Below are positions 13,059 to 25,307 of a stretch of 64,000 nucleotides of DNA, piece after piece. Source of the stretch: Kwoniella dejecticola CBS 10117. Its lineage: Eukaryota; Basidiomycota; Tremellomycetes; Tremellales; Cryptococcaceae. The notes below the pieces were generated by a model, which was not told the DNA's origin, searched no databases, and saw only the letters and a program-made list of their open reading frames with translations. The position numbers and the translations under genes were made by a program. Position 1 is the first letter of the stretch; the number at the start of each line of letters is the position of its first letter. The stretch is from the NCBI RefSeq assembly GCF_000512565.2, contig NC_089305.1, positions 248,001 to 312,000 of the forward strand, in the 5' to 3' direction.

Positions 13059-13761
13059 TATGATAGCGAGCGTTACTCAAAGATATATATAGAACAAAAA
13101 TTCTCATACCGCAACCCCGACTTCAGAGTTAGATCCTTTAATTCACGTTGTATATAGAATAGACTCTTTTCACTTGCGAATCTCTCCACTAGAACCTGAC
13201 TCGTACCCAAACACGCAATGAACCGCATTCTCGACCATCTGCATTTCGCATGTTCTCGCCGCACATATCCTGATCCAGTGGCGCAAGCTTCGGTATAGAG
13301 ATATGATGTATTATTTCCGTTGACTGTTGGGTGTATTCGAACTCGTAATACACAATGTGTGCGTGGTGATTACAAATCGTTACAGACAGCACTGCTCTTA
13401 CCCGACGGTCATCACAGCTTGCAGATGGTGGAGTACTGAAGTGTGGAGGGTGGAGGGTAGAGTGGAGGAGATTGGTTGATTTATAATCGATTTCTGGTGG
13501 CGGACATGTCCGCTCATACAATCAACAAGAGTGGGTTTATCATCTTTCTGAAACTTTGAGGCGGTTCGTATCATTGATAACTTGGTCTCGATGATGGGAT
13601 ACATCGTGTTGGGGGCGACGAGAAAGGTATAAATGCGAGGAGGTGTCGGGATGATCCTGCGTGAAGATTCTATACTAACAACACATTCTCATACATTCAA
13701 GTGAACAATCAATCGACTGACATCGCCCATAACCAACATATTGATATTATAAACAACCAAT
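13059..13761. other. Intergenic spacer, promoter of the SDR gene
   Basis: About 700 bases between two co-directional genes. No coding frame with family features is visible. The right end holds a TATA box (13628-13633) and an A/C-rich leader directly before the SDR start codon. Confidence 0.5.
13628..13633 (+). promoter_or_regulatory. TATA box of the SDR gene
   Basis: A perfect TATAAA, 134 bases upstream of the start codon, followed by an ACA/CAA-rich leader without upstream ATG codons in the last 60 bases. Position and context fit a core promoter; no experimental support. Confidence 0.5.
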
Positions 13762-15519
13762 ATGTCCGCCACAAACGCTAAAGCACAAGCACAAGCCCAA
13801 GCCACTCGACCTGTTGTAGCTATCACAGGCCTCAACGGATATATCGCTATCCATGTAGCGCTGAAATTCCTCCAAGAAGGCTACGATGTCAGAGGATCAG
13901 TCAGATCTGAGACTTCTGTCGAGAGGATCAAGGCTAATCCCGTATGGAAAGAGTGGATCGATCAAGGTAGAGTAGAGGTTGTGGTTGTTCCTGATCTCGA
14001 GGGGGATCTGACTGCGCTTCTTAAGGGTGTGGAAATTGTAAGTTCACCTTGCGGTTCAGTGATGATATGCTGCTCTGCTTTGATATTCAAGGACTGGTTT
14101 AGATTGGTATCTGATGCTGATTCATCATATGATGGCATCGTACGGGATGTGCAGGTTGTACATTTGGCTGCTCCTGTCGATATGTAAGTGTCGTGGCGCT
14201 ATCGTGTTTGCCCGCTTCGACTATTAGGGAAGACAGCTGACGAAGAGTTTCGGTCTTGTCATTGTATTTGCAGGAGCTTGACCTCTTGGGAAGCTTACAA
14301 GAACCCGACTACAAATGGGGTGCTCAACGTTTTAACTCAAGCCACAAAGTTCGACAGTAAGTACCCACACTGCATCGGATACCCATTCGCACACCACTTC
14401 TATGCGATATAGGGATGAGCCTAGCTGACGAAACCTCCGTTCGTCACAGCCATCAAAGCGATCTCTCTCATGTCGTCAATAGCAGCAGCCTTCAACCCGG
14501 TCCCGAACAATCAACAGCTCGGTAAAGTATACACCGAGGCTGATTGGTTCCCATACGACGAGACGTTCTGCGAGACCCTCGATAATTCCAAGTGAGTGAA
14601 AGTGTTCTCCTTCTGCGGACAAGCTCTCGATACATGATACTAAATCGGAGCTATTCTTTTAGCCCATTCGCATCGGTACTGTGGTATTGCGCAGCCAAGA
14701 AGTACGCCGAGTTCGCCGTTGAAAAATGGCTCAAGGAGAACGAGCATGATTTCTCCGTGGCTACTTTGTGCCCACCGAGTAAGTCAGCTTTCTCCTCCTT
14801 CTCTCGGCATATACCGAGCTACCAAGCAGGCGAGAAAGGCACAAAAAGGCTGATGATTTGTTGACATCTCTTTGACAGTGACATACGGGCCTATGCTGCA
14901 CTTAAGCTCACCTGATCAGTTCAACGGACTCAACAGTTCCCAGCCTGGATGGATATCCCTCATCAAGGGAAAGGATAGCCCTGTACCTGACCCCGAGGCT
15001 ACGACTTATGCGGATCCTCGAGATGTCGCTGAGGCGTTCTATCAAGCTGCAGCCCAAGGGAAGAACGAGCGATACCTCATCGCTAGTGACTGTGAGCTCA
15101 AAGCGTCAAACACCTGGTTTGGGCTGCAAAGGGCTAGAGGCTGATGTATATTTCGCTATGTCACAGCATACACCTACCAGATGTTTGTTGATGAGTTCCG
15201 AAAACAACGACCTGACCTGGACGCTTATTTCCCTCTTGGGAATCCCGGTGCTCCGACCCCGAACGAGCAGGGATTCTGGACTATCGATACGAGCAAATCT
15301 GTCAAACAGCTTGGCCTCAAGTGTGAGTGGATTTCTCACTCTCCACACTGCTATCAGCGTACACCCTAGTGCACACATCTCGTAGTCTTGCTGACACACA
15401 CATGCCTCACTATACTCGTAGATCATACCTTGCCAGAATCAAGCAAGGACACACTCGAGCACTATGAGAATATTGGGGTGTTTAAAGTGGCGCCAGGTAG
15501 TTGGGTCAAAGAGAACTAG
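13762..15519 (+). CDS. Extended SDR family NAD(P)-dependent reductase (dihydroflavonol/methylglyoxal reductase-like)
   Basis: Predicted cytosolic NADPH-dependent carbonyl reductase of the GRE2/dihydroflavonol-4-reductase-like group. Eight exons join in frame to 370 residues: 13762-14037, 14155-14183, 14274-14356, 14450-14591, 14663-14778, 14879-15091, 15167-15322 and 15422-15519. After an Ala/Gln dipeptide run at the N-terminus comes VVAITGLNGYIAIHVALKFL, a Rossmann cofactor site with TGxNGYI in place of the usual TGxxGxI. Later parts are VVHLAAPVDM, ISLMSSIAAAF (catalytic Ser region) and WYCAAKKYAEFAVEKW, which carries the YxxxK pair as YCAAKK, so Tyr and Lys are kept. The substrate cannot be deduced. 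The neighbours offer no pathway context. Confidence 0.88.
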
Positions 15520-16881
15520 AAGGATTAGTCGACTTCGCTTTCGCGCCTTAGAGTAGTACTGATAGATAGCAACGATCCCTGATGAATAGAAGTCGTGTCA
15601 TGATGTATCTTTTGTTATGCAGCGTACGATGTACATGTTGAGATGTAACAGGCTCAGTTTATAGACAAACACCTTTTCTCCTGTCGACTGTCACCCTTTG
15701 TGTGACCGTTCCATCTTCTTTTCCCTAGGATCTCCTCTTCCCCGGAGTTGTGTACTGACTCTCGCCTGTAGTACCGTAGCTACAAGCGCTCGTATAAGTT
15801 TTAGCCACTTGGACACCCCCAGAAAGCATCTCAATGACCCAGCGAGATGAATTGGTCAAGAATCGATTCACCGACGGTTCAAATCGTCGACTGGGCGCCA
15901 GTGGTCCTTCTCTGTATACTTGCGATCGTTTGCGCTGCGCTTGCGCTAGCCTTCAGGGATGACTGACCCGCCACTCGACGTAGGTGTTCTTATCCTTCTG
16001 ACAAGCCTGCTGGTACGCCCGCGCTCCCACCTCGTGAGTGGATTCCTGATCTGTGATACTGACTATTGCCATGGCGCCGTCAGCTCCCACAAGAGCTCGG
16101 TTGTCGCAGGCGAACCCTGCGTAGACACGCTTCAGAGGATCGCGCCTATCTCTCAGAGTTGCGATGGCCGCTTGGCCAGGGTCATCCTCCGGCTGGTCGA
16201 TCTCATTTCGGCTCGTTGGAGGATACATTTCCGTGCGTACAGATCGTGGAATACTGTGTTCAATGTGTTGATGGTGGCGGAAGATGATATTTTGCAAAAG
16301 ACTTATCATGACGCATTCTCACGGCACAATTTAACACGGCACAAAACGCCCACTGCAGTATACAATCTCAGCAGCTTCGTGACTGTCGTTGTGAAGCATC
16401 ATCGATTTCCCTCCTTTGATCGGAGGAGAGCTCGACTCGACGAGCTATTCCTACGCCATGACGAACGATGACATCCTATATGCAGGTGAATGGCCTTGTC
16501 AGATACTGCATGTGGGAAAGCGAATGTGACATGTTCTCATGAATTACTTGACTAGTAGATACACACTCAGTAAAAGCACCAGCAGACTCTGTATAAATAC
16601 TGACGGGAAAAGACATACGAATGACGACCTGAAGACCTCGGAACAAAGGAAAAAGAACAGTGAGTAATCAGAAATCGAACTGCAAAATCGGGATTATATG
16701 TAGAGAAACACGAAGCACTACAAAATCGACACGAAGAGAACGAAAAAATAGAAAAGAAGGCATCGCAAAGTCCGAAAAGTATCTTCATGTCCAAGTGAAG
16801 TCCATCTCTGCCCAGTACCCATAAGGCCAGAATTATCCTCATACCCGTAATCGTTGAGATAGATTTCCAATCATCACACTA
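15520..16881. other. Convergent spacer of 1.36 kb
   Basis: Lies between the stop codons of the SDR gene (+) and the hybrid histidine kinase (-). Apart from the doubtful frame at 15953-16309 I see no gene. It is long for a convergent spacer in this window, so a small unrecognised gene is possible. Confidence 0.4.
15953..16309 (-). CDS. Possible small hypothetical protein (doubtful)
   Basis: An open frame of 118 residues on the minus strand inside the convergent spacer. From an internal Met it reads MYPPTSRNEIDQPEDDP and on through VYAGFACDNRALVGAD to a charged C-terminus. Amino-acid use is protein-like (balanced, no simple repeats). No family is recognised, no promoter is seen, and a plus-strand frame overlaps most of it. 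A short 5' exon near 16345-16400 could extend it, but the joins are not convincing. Confidence 0.25.
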   Translation of the reverse strand: MISLLQNIIFRHHQHIEHSIPRSVRTEMYPPTSRNEIDQPEDDPGQAAIATLRDRRDPLKRVYAGFACDNRALVGADGAMAIVSITDQESTHEVGARAYQQACQKDKNTYVEWRVSHP

Positions 16882-19800
16882 TCAAACCATCACACCGCTT
16901 CCTCCGGGACTTCCATACCCATCATCCCCTGCAAAGCTCGCATTTCTCTCTTTCGGCTTGGTCTCCCCCGCCATTCTCTTTCTAGCTTCCTTGATCATCT
17001 CTATGATAGCCTTCTGGTGGATCGGCTTGGGTATTATACTATCCGCTCCTGCCGATATGTATTCTTCTTGATCTTCCCGAAGAGCATTCCCAGTACATCC
17101 AACGATGAACACTGGACATCCGATATCTCGGACTTCCCGAGCGACTTCTACACCGGTCATCAGTGGCATTTGGCTATTAATGAGAAGCAAAGCAATGACT
17201 CAGCAAGTGTAGCGAATGTATCCGAGTATCATCGAATGAGATTGAGTGTAACGGAAGAGCGAAATAATCCCGCAGAAAGGCACTCACTTGTCCAAGAAGA
17301 TAGCGTCGAAGCGAGGGGCATTGGGTTTCTGCTCGAAAGAATCGCGGATCATGTCAAATGCGATCTTTCCGTTCTCAGCAGTGGACACTTGATGCCCCAG
17401 TCGAGTCAACATCCGGGACATCAACATCCTAGTGAGCTTATCGTCATCCACAACCAGGACACAGAGTGGTAATTCCGGTGAAGGCTCAGGTGGAGGTTGG
17501 ATCGTCACTTGTAAAGGTGCAGGTGCCACTGGAGGAGCGGATAACTCTTGTCGGGTGGAATCTGACCATTCTGACGATCTTCTTTCACCGGACGAAGCGG
17601 ATGGTGCAGAAGCGGAAGCGAATGGATCGGTGAAGGCTGTTTCGGGCGGAGCATCTTCATCTTCTGGTGTAGGTGGATCGACGGGTGGATAAGTATGCAT
17701 TATGAGTTCTTCGGTCGGCACTAATAAATCAAATTGCACAGGTCAACATCTGGTATCTTAACATCAATCCTGAACCAGAAGATATTCGGAGCAGCCACTC
17801 ACAATCATGCTTATCCATCGTTGGGGTAGTAGCTGTACCATGAGCTTCGGGCAGAAGAGGTAAAGTCGAGTCCGTCGTCCCCATAGCTGGCCTTTCGGTA
17901 CTACTCTCCTTACTCATGTCGGCAGCTCTAATATCCAGTCCACTGGTGGTTTGTTTGCCGGCCAACGGACTTGGTTTGGTATAGCTCTGTCCTCTACTTA
18001 TAGACCCGAACCCTCCTGGTCCATGACCAGGGCCTCCGAGAGGTGGCGATAATCCGTTGTCCTTCTTGATTTTTGGTGGCGGTGGTAGGGAGTACGGTAA
18101 TTCGAACCAGAACATCGACCCTTTTCCAAACTCCGATTCCACACCCAACCGTCCATTGGAGAGCTTGACAATCTGTCGCACCAGCGCAAGACCCAGTCCA
18201 GACCCTTTACCTCCCTGTCTTCGACCGATCTCGGTCTGGACATATGGCGAGAATAACCTGTTATCGATGACATCTTGTTTCCGTAAACCGACACCTGTAT
18301 CGTGGATTTCCACTCGAACCACAACTTTTTGCACTGATTTTTTCCTTTCTTCCTCAGAATTCTGTTTTTCCAGATCTCTTGATTGGCGGCGATTTTCCAT
18401 TGCTACAGACCCTTTCTCGATATCGATCATCCCTCCTGCCGAACCCAGTTGTAGCCTCTCATTCCGTTCATGGTGTTCGATCTCTTGCTGCTTCTGAAGA
18501 TTTAAGGCTGCTTGGCGCAGGGGATCGTCTAACTCCACTGCAGGCGTAGGCTCCATACGGGGATAAAGAAGTTTGGTGACTATCCGAACGGAGCCTTTAT
18601 CGGTGAACTTGATACTGTTCGATACCAGGTTACTGCAAAAGCAATTGACATCAGCCTGCGATCCTCTTGGGCCCCAGAGTCGCATGGTTGAAGGACTCAC
18701 CTGGCAACCTGCCTCAAACGCATTTCGTCACCGACAAACACCCCTCCGATCTTATCTATATCTTTATCCAATTCGACATCCAGTTCGATGCCCGCCATTT
18801 GGGCTTGCATACGATGCGACAAGGCGACCAATTGGATAGATTTGTGGAATTCGAATGGTTTTCTTGCTTGTGCGAACTACGGAAACAAATGCCGCAAGTT
18901 CAATATCAGAGTGACTCAAGTGGGGTAATGCGTCGTCGGCTTACCTTTCCAGATTCCATCCGATTGAAAGACAGGACGTCATTCAAGACTTTCTCCATCA
19001 TCGTCAGACTACCCATCAGACCATGTACCATCTCAGATTGATCGTCTTCTAATCCTTTGAAGACATTCTCCCCTTCAAGGTTTTGTACAGCCAGAAGAGC
19101 AGTATTGAGGGGTACTCTAACTTCGTGAAAGACTGATTGATCGAGATTAGCGTTAACTGCAGACGAATTAGTGCTTGCGCGACTCACTGTATGATACGAA
19201 TCTCTTCTTCGAGTCTGCTGCTCTACGCTCCATCACTTGAGCAGACTGTGTGGCTCGATACTGGATTTTCAACTGTTGTCGCAATGCAAACATCTGTCTT
19301 TCTCCCCTTTCCTTGAGGAAACTAGCGCATATCAAGAAAGCGTGGAATAGGGCGACTACGAAGAACAAATTATATGAGCACGCGTTTGACTCACAGATCT
19401 CAGAAGTGAGCGCGAACAGCTGAGTTGGGTGATTGGGAATCAATGGACTCACAAAATACGATATTTCTGAAGAATAGTTTGGGGCTGTTCTTCTCGGTCA
19501 TAACGAGCTCGCCAATGAGAATCAACCATATCGAAGCTCCGAAAATGGCCGTCACACGTTGTTCTCGCAGTGTCAACAGACCTAAGACCGGCTGACCAAA
19601 AGCGAAGCCGAGCAGATTCAGGAAATTCCGAGATCCGCAAGTATTGTGATCGGAGAAAAAGCCGCATAGGTGCATCTCGATGATGAGGATGTAAGCGAAC
19701 ACCCAACAGGCGCCGAAGATCCAAGGTTGCCATATACGCGGGTGTCGGCGTGGGAAATCGAATATCACAAATACAGGTACGGGGATGGTCAGGACCTATC

Positions 19801-20973
19801 GCAAGCGATCATCAGCATCCCGCTGAAAACATTGTTGAAACCTGTGATCAAGGTATGAAGTGTTCCACTTACCCCGGCCACACCTATGTATGCTACGTAA
19901 TTATATGTACTCATTGGCGAGGGTAGTAAGCCCACTGTCATTACCCAATTTATCAGGAAGAAGATGGACGATGCCATTGCGCCTTGTTTTTGCGTGAACC
20001 AGGTCTACACGGGGTAAAACATCGTCAGCCTTAATTGATTCTCTTTCATCTCGCCGATAGGTTGTAGAACGACACCCATATTATGGGGAAGAGGAGACTC
20101 AAGACTCACCTCTTTCTGGAAAGATCGTTCTTTACTTGGCTCTGGGAATTCACTATCCAGGAAATGCTTCACGTTAGGCCAAAGTCTCTCCGTCACCCAG
20201 ACCACAGCTGAGTTTCTTTTAACCCAATGTTCGGCTCTGCTCCCTCTTCTAGCCGTCGAAGCAGCATCACTCCTATAATCGCCTCTTGCGCCATCTTCAT
20301 CCGGTGTGCCCGTACCCGCTTCTTCACCTTTCGAATAATTCGTGCCCTCTCCATTGGTCCCCGGAGTCTTGCCCGAGAACCCTGAGTCCGACTTGGCTAT
20401 CACCGGAGTGAAATGCTCAAAGTTCGCATCTACCACGATATGGCTGACTGGTTCATTCGGTTTCGTGCTCATCTCGTCATCGTCCCCATACCTCGAGACC
20501 GAAACTGAAGCCCCTTGAGAAGATCTAGCTCTGAATCGCAATCCACCATTCGCAGTTCCACCTCCCCTTGAGCTGTTTTGCCCTGTCCGCCGCTTATGTT
20601 TACCCTCAGTCCCCGCTTTGGGATTAAGAAGCTCTAACGGCAGATGGCTTGTGCCGCCCCCGTGAACGGATTCGTTGTAATAGTAGTTATCTGTCGTGTT
20701 TCGAAAGCTGGATCCGCCGATTGCTGATTCCGAAGTGGTGGATGGATGTGAGGGCGGCGTCAAATGGGATTTGACATTATCCCAAAATTGAGAGAATCCA
20801 GAAGGCTTGAACCTGGTTTTGCTTTTGTGATGTATGCCATGATTGTTAGTGTTTTGAGGCTGACGAGGTGATCCGCCTTGATGTAATGCTGATTGACGCG
20901 ATGGACCGGCGGGGTATGGGTCCGAGAGCGTATCCGCTCTTCTGAGCTCTGTTGCTGAATCGGCGGGCATCAT
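16882..20973 (-). CDS. Membrane-anchored hybrid histidine kinase with C-terminal receiver domain
   Basis: Phosphorelay sensor that would pass phosphate to a Ypd1-type carrier. Nine exons join in frame to 1141 residues: 20110-20973, 19873-20004, 19453-19795, 19188-19355, 18945-19132, 18701-18876, 17803-18632, 17288-17720 and 16882-17173. Residues 1-285 are disordered. Residues about 290-490 hold six or so hydrophobic segments (for example SIFFLINWVMTVGLL, WIFGACWVFAYILIIEM). The H-box SYIFHEVRVPLNT lies near 500, the N-box NLVSNSIKFT near 625, then DTGVGL, LFSPYVQTEIGR and GKGSGLGLALV. The receiver starts at LCVLVVDDD (about 955). Its phospho-acceptor Asp is in FLDNQMPLMTG (about 1044) and the conserved Lys is in IIPKPIH. 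All catalytic boxes are present, so it should be active. The multi-pass sensor is not a PAS, HAMP or phytochrome module; the ligand is unknown. Confidence 0.93.
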
Positions 20974-22628
20974 AGGACGATCTACTGGTGGTTGGGTTTG
21001 GCTGCTTGCAAGTTCAATGAAAATCGATAGACACGTCCTTTTCTACTATCCTTTATGAAGGGTCTTCTATCATCCAGTGAGATAGATACACGTTGATGCT
21101 GACTCTCCGCGATGCTCAATATGGACGTATCGTTGTTGATGTTGGTCGATCTTAAAGACAAGACAAGGAGCCAAGCAAAATGACGCTGAGACCTATAATT
21201 GACCCTAAGCCCGTGTTTGGTTGAAACCAAACTGTTTCTTTCGTGTGGCTTCTGTCTATATTATCGTCGTATTCATCTTTTCCATCGTCGATATGCTGGC
21301 ATGTATACTTCTTCGGAGCGTTCCGTGGGACTGCGAAGATTTGATTGCTATGATGTCGATGATGATCTGGTTTAGAGTCCAAAAAGGCGCTAAAGATGCG
21401 ATGGATCTAAAAATGGTGTATAGTAGTGGATTTGGATTTTCTGGGTTTCGTGTTTGGACTGGGTCGTTGGGTGTACTTGGGCGTGCTGGGTGATTATTAT
21501 GTTATGTAGATCGGTACCGTCTACTCGCACAGTAGTTAATTTTCTGTTCACCTGACTTGATCTTACGTTTTTACGAGAATTCGAGAGGGGCTCTCTCACT
21601 CTCTGACTCTGTGAGTGTTTGGCTGCTGAATCTGATTTAAGGGTAAAGATCACAATTATAACAATTCTAGCGAATTTCTTCCGATGACTCGTTCTCCTTT
21701 TAATCCTGAAGAGAGAGTTCTTCAATTGCGCTTGCTGACGATCATAAGACAGCGTTCGTTGCACTTGAAAGCTCATTCGAAGCCAGTAGAGAGCATCCGA
21801 TGCATGACAGGAGCCCTTTCAAGGTGGTATCGATGTGTAACCAATTGCGCAGATTGCGTCCTTGGTCGAGGCTTCATTTTGATTTTTTGATTGACTATCA
21901 ATGCACGGCGTGCGCGGCTTGTGGCTGTTTCTTGGTTCTCCCTTGTTTACCCTATTTTCGCTTTGACAAGGCACATCATCCTGCTTCTTTTACCCTGGTT
22001 CCTTAACCTGAATCGACTTTTTGGAATCCCACGTTGTACTTGCATTGCAGATGACGAGGTGGCATAACTGAGTGCGCAGTGCCATCTGCATATCTGCATT
22101 GCATACTGACTGATCGACATAGGCATCTCCAGCTAGCTATGCTCTGGCCTGTCCATAACACATACAGCTGTGAAATATCTGCAGCCTTATGCGAAAGGCA
22201 GTCAGCGCTGGATGTTTCAGGATCTATGACAAGATGCATACCCTTGCCTCGCCCATCTACGGAGAAAGGGGTGACCGCGCAGGATCAAGCGTTTCCAGGG
22301 GTCAGATAGCTGATCGAGACACGGTACTCTCACAGGCATCATCATGCACGAACGCGGAGATACTTTGACGACGGACTAAGTCGTGTCGTCGAGGGTATGT
22401 CAAACCACGTGGTCATGACGTAGTATTTGAGAACGCTCATGTCCATCAAGCTTCAGTTCGAATTTCGAAAATTCACTTGCAGATTGATGATTGATATCGA
22501 TATTCCAGCTCACGATAAACCCAAGATTGTCAAGGAGGAGCTGGAGAATTCGACGTGGAGCTGCTTGCAGTAAAACGTCCGCCGTCTGATCCATCTAGAC
22601 TTCCCGGCTAAGTTTCGATGCGCCAACC
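20974..22628. other. Divergent promoter region, 1.65 kb, no gene seen
   Basis: Separates the starts of the histidine kinase (-) and MCU (+). Frames here are short and featureless. I see no RNA gene and no long repeat. Confidence 0.45.
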
Positions 22629-24832
22629 ATGCGGCCTATCATACCCCGACTCACTCGTCCGATACCAAGCAATACGAGGCATCTTCATACGGCTATAACA
22701 AGCCACTTACGAGGTCATACACCCACTGCACGGCCCCATCGAGATGTAGAGTCACTCCGACAATGCATACTTCAGCGCCCTCGTGGCCAACTACGGCATC
22801 TTCACATCTCTTCGGCCGCCCATCAAATACAGAAGTCACAGAACAACAACTCTCCTTCTGCCACCGGACACTCACAAAATCAGTCCTCTCTGACCTCAGA
22901 CTCCCACCCTTCCTCAAGTACCGGTTCGCAGCATCAGATTGAGGGAGCTACCGATCTTTCGCACGCCCACTTCATATCTTCCGCATTGCCTACCTCAGAT
23001 TTCAACCCCTCTCAAACGCCCAACGCCGGTCAGAACCTAGACGAACAGGACTTATCAACTTTGTCTACCTCTCCTTCCGTCAGATCCCCCAATGGCGCTG
23101 GCGAGACCAGCTTGTCTGAATGGCAAGGTAAACTCTCGCCTACTTCTTCGCACTTGTTCAAACTCCTCATACCTCTTCCCACCTCTTCCGACCACGGACA
23201 TGGGCATGGCGCCTCAAGACAAACAGCATTCCTCCTCCATCCTTCTCAGCCTCTATCACACCTGAGCCGACTCATCATCGGTTCATTACCCAAGACTGGC
23301 GAGTGGGTGGACTGCGAGATCAATTATATGAGTGTCACAGGAGAAGCGAAAGACCTAGATTCGCATTTAAGACATGCTAATGAGCTGGAAGAGCAGAATG
23401 AGACACAACAATTTGAAAGGCAAGAAGGTGGACCGTACCTGAATGAAAGGGAGGAAGAGAAAGGTCGATTCCAAGAAGTCAGCTGGTCGCAATCTACGGA
23501 TTTGAGTGATTTCATCAAGCAGAGTTGCCTGAATGAGAAATTCAAGATTGTGATCAACAAATCGCCTTTGCCTTCGACAGCGGATGACACATCTCCCACG
23601 CCACAGCAGGACAATGAGTTGGTGCTGGAGGTGATTATACCCTCCTTTGCGAGCAGGACGCATTACATCAGACAACGCTTGCTCAGCCTGACGAAAGAAT
23701 TAGATAAGATGACCAAACAGAAGAAGAATATAGATTACAAAGCGCACAAGGGGGCGCAGAAGCTTGCAGTGGCTGCACTCGGGGGAGGGGTGGTGTATTG
23801 GGCTGCGGTGATACGCTGGACGTTCTTCACAGACGCAGGTTGGGATTTGATGGAGCCCGTGACCTGGGCTACAGGGTTCGCTGCGTTATTAGGTTCGGCA
23901 GCGTTCTTGATGTGAGTTCACTCAGACTGACCCACCCCTCACGAAAGCCTGATCTCAGGTACTGTACTATACTGTACTATACTGTACTATACTGTACTAA
24001 ACTGTACTATACTGTACTATACTGTACTGTGCTTTATGCCAGCCACTCACATCGCCTCTCATCCGAAATCGAGTGAATGGAAGAAGAACTTTAAACCTGC
24101 TGGCCAACGGATTGACTAGCTGAATAGCTGACTGTCAAATGGTGTCGCAGATATCATAATCGAGAAGTATCATATTCTTCTTTACTGGACTTGAGCATAA
24201 CGGCCCGCCAGAGGAAATTGTACGATGAAGCCGGACTGGATATTGAGAAATGGACAGAGATGGTCTCGGAAGCGAAAACTCTTCGGAGGGAGATCACGCG
24301 GATCGCGAGCGATTATGATATAGAATGGAAAGGCGAGTTAGAGAATCTGAATGAGAAAAAGGCAAACGCGAAATCGAATACAAGTTCGAATCCTAGTTTA
24401 CAATCTAGGACCAAAGCGTTTGAGAGGGGTCCTCATTTGCAGGCAAAGGCAAACTCAACGGCCAACGCTAGTGCAAGTGCAAGTACAAGTGCAAGTGCCG
24501 ATTTAAGGAATGAGGAAAAGAAAGAGAGGAGTGAAACAGGAGAGAAGAAGGAGATTGAGCAGGAGGAGCAGGAGCAGGAGCAAGAGGAGGAAGAAGAAGA
24601 AAAGATAGATATAGATAAGACGATAGAAGAAGCTTCTGAGCTTGCTGAGCAGTCCGAAGAGAAACGATCGAAGGAGAAAGCCGCTCAGAGGAAAGGGGAA
24701 CCGATAGATTCGAAAGAAGGCGGCGATGGAGGGGCTGGGGACAGAGGATCGAGAGCGAGAACAGGGCAAGAGAAGGAGAGTGATAGTGAGATACAAGGCA
24801 AGAAAAGGGCCAAGGAGATTATCGATAAGTGA
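22629..24832 (+). CDS. MCU: Mitochondrial calcium uniporter pore subunit
   Basis: Forms the Ca2+ channel of the inner mitochondrial membrane. Two exons, 22629-23911 and 24151-24832, join in frame to 654 residues. The N-terminus is Arg/His/Ser-rich with few acids, as in a mitochondrial targeting peptide. The matrix N-terminal domain follows (LLIPLP near 180 to VIIPSFASRTHYI near 340), then a coiled coil (RQRLLSLTKELDKM). TM1 is AALGGGVVYWAAVIRW. The selectivity motif is WDLMEPVTW (about 407-415; Asp and Glu kept, Leu where animals have Ile). TM2 follows. The second exon starts with the conserved YHNREVSY and LYDEAGLDIEKW blocks and then adds a Lys/Glu-rich tail of about 150 residues that family members usually lack. 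The intron carries a 10-base tandem array. Confidence 0.94.
23960..24030. repeat. 10-base tandem repeat inside the MCU intron
   Basis: Seven near-perfect copies of actgtactat run head to tail; one copy ends in aa and the last ends in gt. The array takes up about a third of the 239-base intron and lies nearer the donor than the acceptor. Confidence 0.9.
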
Positions 24833-25307
24833 TTTCAAGCTAGACAACGACAAAGGAGAGATAAAGTAGATGGAGTTTAGTTGGACTGGGCATCATCACC
24901 AGGACCAGATCCACGATAACATCAACACCGACATCAACACGGATTCGGATTCGGATGATTTGACACTGCACTGTACCAGATATGTGATTGGAACTTGTTT
25001 TAGGTAGATGGATAGATTGATATACACGACACGATATTCTCGAGATTGAGACCAGACTAACACGTTTTGCCATTGTAGCTATTATGCTGTACTGTATATA
25101 TACCATGCATATGCAGAAATTACACCTAGGGTGTGAACTTAAGAGGTCGGTTGGTACTGTATTACTTCGATCTAGTGTCTAGTAGAAGTACAAATTGTTC
25201 GGCTTTTAATGCTCTTGAGATGGGGTTCTACCTTCCTCGTGGCGTGCTGAAATGTACTTCATACCCTTTGTTTTATTCTAAACCCACGACCACCGAATCA
25301 ACTTGAT
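24833..25307. other. Convergent spacer between MCU and RVB1
   Basis: About 475 bases of 3' flanking DNA with no gene. It has a short run of hexamer-like acatca/acaccg words (24900-24945) and a TGTACTGTA word near 25088. Confidence 0.5.

Noticed and set aside
15840..15905. tRNA-like stretch with a GGTTCAAAT box and partly matching flanks
   Set aside because: The apparent acceptor strands enclose only about 58 bases, the T-arm pairs only with an eight-base loop, and no D- or anticodon arm folds.
24503..24853. Antisense frame rich in Leu
   Set aside because: A shadow of the Glu/Lys-rich tail of MCU; antisense of Glu codons reads as Leu/Phe/Ser.
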